A stretch of DNA of 6,018 nt from Thermoplasmata archaeon (GCA_021835265.1 JAKBQK010000034.1:1-6018), one strand, 5' to 3'; positions 1 to 6,018 are shown, counted from the first letter of the stretch. Notes: a model not told the origin generated them from the sequence alone. Made by a program: numbers and translations.

Positions 1-5
1 TCTAA

Positions 6-290
6 ATTATCCAATCATTTTACACCAAAGCGCTGGTAAATGAGAAGAACACAGGTCTAGCTAAGGAATATCTAAAATCAAATATAAAATTATTTAATTC
101 TCAGGATATTATAGATAATGTAAATGAGTTAGCATCTCTTACAAACCTTTGGGATTACGCTGCACTTCTACTTTCTGCTAATGGTATTTTTGACGAAAAT
201 CTTTTCAGAAAGTACATAGATAATAATTCATATGTAATAAATAAGGAAATCACAAAAAATTACAGGACGAGTCATGGAAAGAGAGAACTT
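6..290 (+). other. In-frame coding-like extension upstream of the TPR gene
   Basis: This 285-base stretch is open in the same frame as the large TPR gene and reads like ordinary protein of the same kind. It contains amphipathic helical segments such as YTKALVNEKNTGLAKEYL and NELASLTNLWDYAALLLSAN, with the same codon habits as the gene downstream. There is no in-frame ATG, GTG or TTG in it, only a CTG at 33. An in-frame TAA at 3-5 closes the frame. The other two forward frames are stopped by TAA at 37-39 and TGA at 41-43. The simplest readings are a frame disruption near base 20 with the true N-terminus outside the window, or a decayed 5' end with the present protein starting at TTG 291. I see no separate gene here. 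Confidence 0.6.
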
Positions 291-3200
291 TTGAAATTTC
301 TAAAACTTATTACCATCGCAGATCCTACAAATACTGAATATATACTTGATTATCTAGAAGCTCTCGATTTAAATCTGGAAACACCCTCTCTGGTTTCACT
401 GCTGAAAACGGTAGATATAGATAATTTCAAAGAAGAAGGTTCTCTTATCCGGCTTTCTTCTCTTTTCATTAAAGTTGGTGAATACCAAAAGGCCATGGAA
501 ATACTACAAAGGGTAATCTCAGTATCTCAGAATAATCAGGAAGCCATAGAGTTATATGTTGAAGCAATGAGAAAGTTAGGCGAATGGGAGTTAATAGTTT
601 CATTCCTGGCAAAGAGAAAAAGCCTTTTAAGATCAACAAAACAGCTGGAAGAATCGTTCGTAGAAGCATGTGTGAAAATGAAAAATTACAGAGAGGCACT
701 GGATTATATTGAATCTCTTGGCTCAAATCAGGATTTTTCACAAAAATCCATACTTTACATAGCCCAGCTGTACCTCTTTGAAGGTAACTCCAAAAAGGCA
801 AAAAACATACTTACCAGGGCAACAGGAGAAACCTTAAACTCCAGGTTGGGGCTTAAGCTTGATGCAGAGATATCGAAACAGGAAGGTAAGGATAATGAAT
901 ATTTCCAAAAATGTATAAAATATATAAAAGAATCGCCTGAAGATTCTGCATTTATCGTAACAGTACTAAGGGAACTTGAAAACAAAAAATTGTGGAATAA
1001 AATACTGGAAATAAGCAATATACAAAACATAGATAGAAACAATCAGGAAATTCTGTTATTTATATTACTCTCAAATATTGAAACTGGAAGAATAAGCGAA
1101 GCCATTGATTCGCTATCTCTAATAGATTTTCAGTACGTAAACGACAAAATTCATAGTGCTTTACTGGGCTCAATGAGAACTAACGAAAAATGGTCAAGCT
1201 ATTCCGCAATTAGTGGCAAATTATCTTCTCAGATGAGGTCTTATCTAGAAATTATAAGAGATTATGTCTACGGTAACACAATTAAAGAGAAGGATGTTGC
1301 TGCAATTCAGGGGTTCATAGAAGGAGAAGTTCTTAACAATATTATTTGGTTAAATGAACTATGGAAGCATCTTGACACAATAAGGTATGAAGAAGCTGAA
1401 TCAAAAATAAATCTTATACTTTCTCAACATGGAATAAATCCTGATCAGGATATTAATATTTACAATTATCCACGACTCAATATTTTATTAATGGAAAAGA
1501 AATATGATAAGGCATCCTCGATACTTCTCAATGTCATAAAGGATCAGGATCCATATACTACTTTTTATTCAGTTCTGGCTGAGGATAACGCAAAACTGAC
1601 CAAGGGAAAGATAGGCAAACTTGAATCTGCATACAATCAACTTTCGGCCAGCCCTTTCCGGGCTTTATTGTTACAGGTGAGGCTTGAAGATATGGATGCT
1701 GAGAGTGTCATAAGAGAAACTGAAGAAATAGTCAATAATGGAGGTGGACTTCACGTTCCATGGGCATCAATATACGACAGATTATCAAAGATAGATGAGA
1801 CAAAATTACTAAATTTTATCGATCTACTAGAGTTCTCTGGAACTGAAAATCTGCAGGCATTGAGGGTGCTTAGAAAGTTCAGAAAGAGGGAGAATAACAC
1901 GCTGGATATCATCAACCTCGATAGTAAGATCTGCAAAATGAGAACGAGCGAGGAACAGGATAAAATCAATTATATCATTGATTTGAAAGATTTCGGAAGC
2001 AAGGAAGAACTGGATAGTGTTATAAACGAGTATGCAGCTCTAAAATTACCTGCAGGAATAAATTCAATGCTTGGAGATTATTACCTTGTAAATAAGGACC
2101 CTGTGTCAGCAGAACATTTCTTTAGAAAGAGCCTTCAGGAAGAATCCAGGGAGGAAACTACTGGTGGACTTGTAGAATCATTATTAGAGCAGGGTAAATT
2201 TAAGGAAGCCGAAATTTTTATTGAAAAACTAAAAAATAAGTCAGCATTTACTCTAAAACTATATGAGGCATCTGGAAACGTCGAAAAACTTGCAAACACC
2301 ATTAAGGGTATTGGAAAAATCGATGAACCAATGGAGGCTGTTCTGGAGAATATAGTTGATAAATACTGGGAAAACAGGATAATTAAAAATCAATTGATCT
2401 CTCTTCTCAAGAAGACAAGCAATACAAGTCTTGGACTTGATATATCCTCGAGAATGATATCTGAGCAGAAAAGCAACGATAGTCTGGAAATACTGCGCAT
2501 GCTTTTCAGGAATAACCCTGCAGATGTAAGGATAATAACGGTTCTAATGGAAAAGCTAGCGGAGGCCGGTAAATTTGAGGAGGCAAATACTGATTGTTTC
2601 CAGTACCTGAAATTGAACACTCAAAGAACAGATAAAATTGAAGTGCTTGCTAGAATGGAAAGAATAAATTTTAACAATGGTCTTTACAAAGACGTGTTAA
2701 AGCTCTATGAAATGTTCCCTGATCTATTAAACGCAGATTCAACGGAAACAGTGGCACTCACTCTAATCAATACAAAAAATTTTGACATAGCTGAAAATCT
2801 ACTATCGCGAGAGCATCAGAAAACGATTACCCAGGAAAAGTTCATCGATCTAATGAATATTTTGAAGAACACAGAAAACAGGGCAGAAATAATTATTCTT
2901 TCTGAAAGATTAATGAAGGCCTGTATCAAGCATAATAAGTTTCTAGACAAAAGGGAAGCAGTTATGTATACAAAGATAAAGGTGAACATGATTGATGAAA
3001 TATATGAATTTCTGAATGCACCCTCGAGTTTTGAGGGTATTGATATGGAATATCTCGAGCAGGAATCATGTAGAATAATGAAGAACATTTACAAAAAGAC
3101 CGGAATAACTACAGTTGAAGAATTAACCTTACCAATTTTCTTTCTTGGTAATGGTTCAAAAGATATAGAACTGGTCAAGATGATCAAGGATTACGTTGAT

Positions 3201-3386
3201 GACTCATATTATCACTTCAAGGTTCGTCAGGTTCCAAAGGACCCACTTACAATAAAATTATTACAGCAGGCTGCTTCTATGCCCTATTCCAATCCATTTG
3301 TATACAGCGTCAAATTCAATCTTGGAATAAGGGGGGCATTGAAGCTCAAGGCAGCGGTGCAGAGTCTTGATGGTGGGTTTGCTTAA
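291..3386 (+). CDS. Very large TPR-like helical-repeat protein
   Basis: This encodes a 1031-residue protein (from the TTG at 291) that is almost entirely alpha-helical, with degenerate tetratricopeptide-like repeats. The clearest are near residues 51-84 (LFIKVGEYQKAMEILQRVI), 154-180 (LYLFEGNSKKAKNILTRA), 253-280, 592-617 (GDYYLVNKDPVSAEHFFRKS), 625-650 and 748-776. TPR solenoids usually scaffold protein-protein contacts, and no enzyme motif is visible. No signal peptide or membrane helix is seen from residue 1, so it is probably cytoplasmic. Residues about 911-1031 look non-repetitive and may be a separate C-terminal domain. The stop codon overlaps the ATG of the following membrane-protein gene (TAATG), suggesting translational coupling and a shared job. 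The start is uncertain: only a weak purine run (GGAAAGAGAG) precedes the TTG, and the frame stays open to base 6, so this may be a truncated version of a longer protein. The specific function is unknown. Confidence 0.88.
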   Translation: MKFLKLITIADPTNTEYILDYLEALDLNLETPSLVSLLKTVDIDNFKEEGSLIRLSSLFIKVGEYQKAMEILQRVISVSQNNQEAIELYVEAMRKLGEWELIVSFLAKRKSLLRSTKQLEESFVEACVKMKNYREALDYIESLGSNQDFSQKSILYIAQLYLFEGNSKKAKNILTRATGETLNSRLGLKLDAEISKQEGKDNEYFQKCIKYIKESPEDSAFIVTVLRELENKKLWNKILEISNIQNIDRNNQEILLFILLSNIETGRISEAIDSLSLIDFQYVNDKIHSALLGSMRTNEKWSSYSAISGKLSSQMRSYLEIIRDYVYGNTIKEKDVAAIQGFIEGEVLNNIIWLNELWKHLDTIRYEEAESKINLILSQHGINPDQDINIYNYPRLNILLMEKKYDKASSILLNVIKDQDPYTTFYSVLAEDNAKLTKGKIGKLESAYNQLSASPFRALLLQVRLEDMDAESVIRETEEIVNNGGGLHVPWASIYDRLSKIDETKLLNFIDLLEFSGTENLQALRVLRKFRKRENNTLDIINLDSKICKMRTSEEQDKINYIIDLKDFGSKEELDSVINEYAALKLPAGINSMLGDYYLVNKDPVSAEHFFRKSLQEESREETTGGLVESLLEQGKFKEAEIFIEKLKNKSAFTLKLYEASGNVEKLANTIKGIGKIDEPMEAVLENIVDKYWENRIIKNQLISLLKKTSNTSLGLDISSRMISEQKSNDSLEILRMLFRNNPADVRIITVLMEKLAEAGKFEEANTDCFQYLKLNTQRTDKIEVLARMERINFNNGLYKDVLKLYEMFPDLLNADSTETVALTLINTKNFDIAENLLSREHQKTITQEKFIDLMNILKNTENRAEIIILSERLMKACIKHNKFLDKREAVMYTKIKVNMIDEIYEFLNAPSSFEGIDMEYLEQESCRIMKNIYKKTGITTVEELTLPIFFLGNGSKDIELVKMIKDYVDDSYYHFKVRQVPKDPLTIKLLQQAASMPYSNPFVYSVKFNLGIRGALKLKAAVQSLDGGFA

Positions 3387-4000
3387 TGGACATCCTGAAT
3401 TTCAACATCAGGCAGCATCATTCCGCTAAAGAAGATTTCTTGATTTCATTCATTGTACTTGGTTTAGCTCTCAGCATTGCCTATAGACACATAATATCGG
3501 GTTACTCCCCAGAAAAATTCCTGTTTCTGCTGCTTCCTGTTGGATTCCTTTCCTCCTTAATCGCAATAGGAGTAAGCTATGGCAGCATGAGGTTTCTTTC
3601 TGAAAGGTATGGATACAGGATAAATTTTACTCTGTTTACCTCAGGCATTATATTTGCCTTAGTTACTTCCATATTTGGTTTTATTATATCACTCCCAGGA
3701 TGCACCAGGGTCATAGGTTCAGTTAACAACGAAATTGAGGGAAAAATAGCTCTTAGTTCTCCCCTTATGAATATTGTCCTTGGAGCCATTCTATCAGCCT
3801 TCTCATTCATTAGCTCTGGTACTCTGAGTGAAATATTTATTATAATTAGTGGTTCAAGCTTAATGGTTGCGGTCTTTTCTTCATTGCCAGTTCCTCCACT
3901 ACCAGGCTACAGCATCCTAAAATGGAACTTTTACATATACATAATTGAGCTTGCTTTCTCAGTTACCTTCCTTGTCTATCTGGGTCATGGATTTATTTGA
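3386..4000 (+). CDS. Site-2 protease-like (M50 fold) membrane protein, active site lost
   Basis: A 204-residue hydrophobic protein with about four to six membrane segments (roughly 17-35, 45-64, 83-104, 124-142, 147-167, 183-200). Its order of motifs follows archaeal site-2 proteases, intramembrane zinc enzymes. A segment ending RFLSERYG (69-76) matches the usual HExxH-x-FxAxRYG region, then come ISLPG (101-105), SPLMNIVLGA with conserved Asn129, and PVPPLPGYSILKWN (168-181), which matches PIPPLDGxxVxxWN. The catalytic residues are gone: HExxH is S64-Y65-G66-S67-M68, and the zinc-ligand Asp of the DG motif is Pro173. It is therefore probably a non-catalytic pseudoprotease that binds or shields membrane substrates or partners. 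The assignment is by eye-alignment. The start overlaps the upstream TPR stop by one base, with a GGTGGG Shine-Dalgarno-like site at 3372-3377, so the two proteins are likely made together and may interact. No terminator is evident downstream. Confidence 0.8.
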   Translation: MDILNFNIRQHHSAKEDFLISFIVLGLALSIAYRHIISGYSPEKFLFLLLPVGFLSSLIAIGVSYGSMRFLSERYGYRINFTLFTSGIIFALVTSIFGFIISLPGCTRVIGSVNNEIEGKIALSSPLMNIVLGAILSAFSFISSGTLSEIFIIISGSSLMVAVFSSLPVPPLPGYSILKWNFYIYIIELAFSVTFLVYLGHGFI

Positions 4001-4030
4001 AGTAGTGCGGTCCTATAAAACATGCCAGAA

Positions 4031-4048
4031 AAGGAAAAAAGTAAATAA
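4031..4048 (+). promoter_or_regulatory. Candidate BRE/TATA promoter for the MBF1 gene
   Basis: A purine-rich stretch (AAGGAAAAAAG) that could serve as a BRE runs directly into TAAATAAA at 4042-4049. This sits about 40 bases before the MBF1 ATG, which would put the start of transcription near 4066-4073 and give a short leader that still contains the ribosome site. A second TATA-like element, CCTATAAAA at 4012-4020, would give a leader of about 45 bases. Which one is used cannot be told from sequence. Confidence 0.4.
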
Positions 4049-4069
4049 ACTTAATGAAAATGACAAATT

Positions 4070-4079
4070 GAGGGAGTGA
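4070..4079 (+). promoter_or_regulatory. Shine-Dalgarno site of the MBF1 gene
   Basis: GAGGGAGTGA resembles the archaeal GGAGGTGA consensus and lies six bases before the ATG at 4086, which supports that start codon. Confidence 0.6.
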
Positions 4080-4085
4080 ATAGAG

Positions 4086-4526
4086 ATGGAATGTGAATTA
4101 TGTGGCAAAAAGACTGATCACCTTAAGAAAGTAAAAATTGACGGCGCGGTGATGGCTGTATGCAATGACTGTGAGAAATTCGGAACTCCACTTGAGAATT
4201 ACAGGAATAAACCAGTTATCAAAAGCGTTTCCAGCCACAGCCAATCAAATATAAGTGCCCAACCTGTTTTCATACCACAGCAAAAACCAAGGAAAAAGAC
4301 CACTAAAGAGGCTGATATTGATGAACTTGAAATAGTTCCAGACTACGCTGTCCTGATAAGAGAAACGAGGGAAAAAACTGGTATGACTCAGGATGAATTT
4401 GCCGCCAAAATAAAGGAGAAAAGGACATCTATTGCTGCAATTGAAAGAGGGAGTCTTAAACCAGATATAAAAACAGCAAGGAAAATAGAGCTTTTTCTTA
4501 AAATAAAACTGGTTGAAAAATTCTGA
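4086..4526 (+). CDS. Archaeal multiprotein bridging factor aMBF1
   Basis: A 146-residue protein with the architecture of archaeal MBF1. An N-terminal zinc ribbon has CxxC pairs at Cys3/Cys6 and Cys26/Cys29. A polar, Gln/Ser/Lys-rich linker covers about residues 35-82, and a Cro/C1-type helix-turn-helix covers about 86-143 (VLIRETREKTGMTQDEFAAK, then SIAAIERGSLKPD). Eukaryotic MBF1 bridges TBP and gene-specific activators; archaeal homologues share the HTH and have been linked to transcription or ribosome association, so its exact role is open. The length is normal for the family. It appears to be a single-gene unit, with an 85-base gap upstream holding promoter-like sequence and a 43-base gap downstream before the oxidase operon. 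The start is well supported by the GAGGGAGTGA ribosome site and by the first Cys pair lying right after Met1. Confidence 0.94.
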   Translation: MECELCGKKTDHLKKVKIDGAVMAVCNDCEKFGTPLENYRNKPVIKSVSSHSQSNISAQPVFIPQQKPRKKTTKEADIDELEIVPDYAVLIRETREKTGMTQDEFAAKIKEKRTSIAAIERGSLKPDIKTARKIELFLKIKLVEKF

Positions 4527-4528
4527 AG

Positions 4529-4547
4529 CGAAACATAAACTATTAAT
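4529..4547 (+). promoter_or_regulatory. Candidate BRE/TATA promoter of the oxidase operon
   Basis: CGAAA at 4529-4533 is a good BRE match and runs into the AT-rich ACATAAACTATTAAT. A TATA box centred between about 4538 and 4546 would place the transcription start around 4563-4572, at or just before the ATG at 4570. The mRNA may therefore be leaderless or have only a few leader bases. The GGTGA at 4562-4566 is only three bases from the ATG, closer than usual for a working Shine-Dalgarno, which fits that view. Confidence 0.45.
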
Positions 4548-4557
4548 AAAAATTAAT
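4542..4557. repeat. Two palindromic ATTAAT units separated by AAAA
   Basis: ATTAAT at 4542-4547 and again at 4552-4557 are identical and each is self-complementary, ten bases apart (about one helical turn). They lie inside the likely core promoter of the oxidase genes. The arrangement could be an operator for a dimeric repressor, but such AT-rich words also arise easily by chance in archaeal promoters. Confidence 0.35.
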
Positions 4558-4569
4558 AATTGGTGACTT

Positions 4570-4818
4570 ATGAGCAAAGGGGCAAATGTTGTAACTATTT
4601 TCCTCATTATTTCTATAATTGTTGGAATTGTGAGTAGTATCCTGTTAACAATATTCTTGACAGGTTACGAAGCTACGACGCAAGGGCAGATCGAGGCAAC
4701 TTACGCCTCTCCTTTCTATGGAGCAGGAATTGCTTCTGGGGTCTTTACAAGTCTTTTACTATTTTATCCAGTATTTAAGAAAGGAGATAGGAGTCATCAG
4801 TGGGAGGATTTTAGATGA
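4570..4818 (+). CDS. Small two-helix membrane protein, putative oxidase accessory subunit
   Basis: An 82-residue protein with two predicted membrane helices, about residues 7-31 and 49-69. Basic residues at the N-terminus (Lys3) and after helix 2 (KKGDR) suggest both ends face the cytoplasm, with the acidic loop 32-48 outside. I recognise no family. Its position suggests a role: it is the first gene of the oxidase operon and its stop overlaps the subunit II start by four bases (ATGA), so it is probably made with the enzyme. Many heme-copper oxidases carry small one- or two-helix subunits (for example CbaD in Thermus ba3, or subunit IV of bacterial aa3/bo3 enzymes), and this may be a lineage-specific equivalent or an assembly factor. 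The ATG at 4570 is the only Met in the frame, so the start is fixed if the gene is real. A GGTGA lies three bases upstream of it. Confidence 0.78.
   Translation: MSKGANVVTIFLIISIIVGIVSSILLTIFLTGYEATTQGQIEATYASPFYGAGIASGVFTSLLLFYPVFKKGDRSHQWEDFR
4802..4807 (+). promoter_or_regulatory. Shine-Dalgarno site of oxidase subunit II
   Basis: GGGAGG lies seven bases before the ATG at 4815, inside the end of the preceding small gene. It is the strongest ribosome site in the window and confirms the start that overlaps the upstream stop. Confidence 0.65.
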
Positions 4819-5294
4819 ATAAGAAAATGAAAATTGAAGCTTTATGGCTTATAGGTGTATTGGTTGTGCTAGGGGCAGCAGCAGGCTTAAATATTTATAC
4901 AACAGGCTTACCTGCCTTCTCCATAGCAACTAAAGAAACTCCTCACACGAACATAAATCCTAACAATCATATTATTGATGTAACAGGAGAACAATGGGCC
5001 TGGGTCTTTACAAAGGAAAACGCCACCGGGACGCATACCTGTACTGATTCATTGACAATACACGTTAATACTACATACACCTTAATTGTGAGTTCGTCGA
5101 AAGGTTCTCATCAGTTTGCAGTTATACATGATCTTTACATAGCGCAGTTCGACATCCAGATTTATGCAGTACCTGGTCAGAACAATACAATAACATTCAC
5201 ACCAGTTCATACGGGTGTATTTATATTCGAATGTGTGGAGTACTGTGGATATGATCATTACCTCATGAGAGGATATTTGACGGTGGTTAAGTAA
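4815..5294 (+). CDS. Cytochrome c oxidase subunit II, single-helix CuA type
   Basis: A 159-residue subunit II of a heme-copper terminal oxidase. It accepts electrons at a two-copper CuA centre on the outer face of the membrane and passes them to subunit I. One N-terminal helix (about 9-28) anchors a cupredoxin domain. The CuA ligands are all present: Cys140, Cys144, His148 and Met151 in CVEYCGYDHYLM, and His105 in VIHDLYIAQFDIQIYAVPG, with the usual 15-residue step from this His to the PG turn. The aromatic electron-entry motif is seen as GEQWAWVF (Trp61, Trp63). The short length and single helix resemble Thermus ba3 subunit II rather than the two-helix aa3 form. The intact CuA site argues against a quinol oxidase. 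The start has a strong GGGAGG site and overlaps the upstream stop by four bases; the end overlaps subunit I by one base (TAATG). Confidence 0.96.
   Translation: MNKKMKIEALWLIGVLVVLGAAAGLNIYTTGLPAFSIATKETPHTNINPNNHIIDVTGEQWAWVFTKENATGTHTCTDSLTIHVNTTYTLIVSSSKGSHQFAVIHDLYIAQFDIQIYAVPGQNNTITFTPVHTGVFIFECVEYCGYDHYLMRGYLTVVK
5282..5286 (+). promoter_or_regulatory. Shine-Dalgarno site of oxidase subunit I
   Basis: GGTGG seven bases upstream of the ATG at 5294, within the last codons of subunit II. It supports the start codon that makes subunit I begin with an unusual N-terminal extension. Confidence 0.5.
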
Positions 5295-6018
5295 TGTCAT
5301 CAACTACACTTCTTGTTGAACTGTCCTTAATACTCTCAATAGGTTTTGCAATTCTTTTCTTCATGTATTACAAGTACCTGAATGCAAAAACAGAGGCGGA
5401 TGTTGCAGCAAACGAAAATAATTATTACGACTACGGATCATATCTTAGAGAAAATAAAAGGAAGGGGGGTTTCCTATCACCAAACAATTTTATTCTGAAT
5501 GACTCAAAGAGCATTGGAATGAGATATATCATGAGCGCAATTGTATTCTTCTTCATTGCAGGATCTTTTGGGCTACTGATGAGAGTAAGTCTCGTTGAGC
5601 CAAATCCAACCCTTTTTGCAGGAAGAGAAGTGCTTTATGACGTTCTGACAACAGAACACTCAATACTTATGATATACATGTGGGCACTTGGGGGGGCAAT
5701 GGGAATAGCCTATTATTTGCTGCCTTCATTCCTGAAGGTAAAGGCTGATAAATATGGGTCAATTTCATCCACTGCATTCTGGATATATCTTCTCGGAGGC
5801 GTATTCATACTTTTATCAAGAACATCCACAAGATGGTATTTTTACCCTCCACTTGCTCTTCAGTTGAACCCCTACGGAGCCGGAGCTTACAACTGGCTGG
5901 CTGTTATAGGTCTGGAAATGATATTCATCGGCATAACAATTGCTGCGATAGTTGTGATAAGAATGATCATAATGGATCGTGGAGACAACGTACCACTTAC
6001 AAAAATGCCACTATTTGC
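5294..6018 (+). CDS. Cytochrome c oxidase subunit I, 5' part (cut by window end)
   Basis: The first 241 codons of the heme-copper oxidase catalytic subunit, which reduces oxygen to water and pumps protons. Landmarks in order are DSKSIGMRY (70-78, usual DHKTIG), helix I to about 98 with conserved Arg97 and the PN turn (LLMRVSLVEPN), and helix II with His122 in TTEHSILMIYMW, the expected low-spin heme ligand. Then come helix III (157-176), WYFYPPL (181-187), helix IV (200-226) and VPLTKMPLF before helix V. The CuB ligands, the cross-linked Tyr and the high-spin heme ligand fall outside the window. An extra membrane helix (about 6-26) and a hydrophilic stretch (27-69) precede helix I. The start overlaps the subunit II stop by one base and has GGTGG seven bases upstream. 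Oxidase class (A or B) is unresolved: helix I is A-like, but the D-channel residues are missing. Confidence 0.95.
   Translation, partial: MSSTTLLVELSLILSIGFAILFFMYYKYLNAKTEADVAANENNYYDYGSYLRENKRKGGFLSPNNFILNDSKSIGMRYIMSAIVFFFIAGSFGLLMRVSLVEPNPTLFAGREVLYDVLTTEHSILMIYMWALGGAMGIAYYLLPSFLKVKADKYGSISSTAFWIYLLGGVFILLSRTSTRWYFYPPLALQLNPYGAGAYNWLAVIGLEMIFIGITIAAIVVIRMIIMDRGDNVPLTKMPLF

Noticed and set aside
274..294. ATG with a purine run just before the TTG start
   Set aside because: It lies in another frame and meets a TGA after six codons, so it cannot be the start of the TPR protein.
469..3088. Several minus-strand open frames of 70-110 codons opposite the TPR gene
   Set aside because: They lie wholly opposite a well-supported gene, read as Phe/Leu/Ser-rich mirror images of Lys/Glu-rich coding sequence, and have no recognisable domain.
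3386..4000. Active site-2 protease
   Set aside because: No HExxH or alternative His/Glu pair is present in the membrane segments, and the DG-motif Asp is replaced by Pro.
4001..4085. Terminator after the pseudoprotease gene
   Set aside because: No stable hairpin or clear T-run is visible; the sequence is better explained as promoter for MBF1.
4245..4607. Minus-strand open frame of 120 codons across the MBF1 gene and the following gap
   Set aside because: MBF1 on the plus strand is unambiguous, and the reverse frame is the Phe-rich complement of its Lys-rich codons with no motif.
5109..5111. His99 of subunit II as the CuA histidine ligand
   Set aside because: His105 gives the normal 15-residue spacing to the conserved Pro-Gly turn and sits in the usual VIH context.
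5082..5303. Minus-strand open frame of 73 codons opposite subunit II
   Set aside because: It is fully opposite the CuA domain, whose copper ligands are conserved in the plus frame.

Overview
The window looks archaeal, most likely from an aerobic Thermoplasmata-like organism (Ferroplasma/Picrophilus/Cuniculiplasma relatives). The reasons are an archaeal MBF1 gene, purine-rich BRE plus TATA-like promoters, GGTGA/GGAGG Shine-Dalgarno sites, tight TAATG and ATGA gene overlaps, AT-rich DNA rich in ATA and AGA/AGG codons, and a heme-copper oxidase operon with a compact one-helix CuA subunit. The lineage is inferred from style and gene content, not from a marker gene. Six protein genes are visible, all on the plus strand, with almost no non-coding DNA.

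Region 1 (1-4000). A very long TPR-like helical-repeat gene ends in a TAATG overlap with a gene for a four-to-six-helix membrane protein. That protein aligns by eye with the site-2 protease (M50) fold but has lost both zinc-binding motifs: HExxH reads S-Y-G-S-M, and the Asp of the PPLDG motif is Pro. It is therefore best read as an inactive pseudoprotease. The TPR frame has no ATG before its first conventional start, a TTG at 291, yet coding-like sequence continues upstream to base 6, where an in-frame TAA (3-5) stops it. The true N-terminus is either the TTG or lies outside the window behind a frame disruption.

Region 2 (4001-4526). A short promoter-containing gap leads to a single gene for the archaeal transcription cofactor aMBF1 (zinc ribbon plus helix-turn-helix).

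Region 3 (4527-6018). A promoter-like gap with an ATTAAT repeat leads into an oxidase operon: a two-helix small membrane protein, cytochrome oxidase subunit II with a complete CuA site, and subunit I, which is cut by the window end. The three genes overlap by 4 and 1 bases and are probably co-translated. Together they would form the electron-entry and heme-copper parts of a terminal oxidase taking electrons from a soluble or membrane-bound copper protein or cytochrome. Subunit I carries an unusual N-terminal extra helix and lacks the residues of the canonical D proton channel.

The points most worth a second look are the pseudo-site-2-protease translationally coupled to the giant TPR protein, the disrupted 5' end of the TPR gene, and the atypical subunit I with its small membrane partner. 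No RNA genes, CRISPR arrays or mobile elements were seen.
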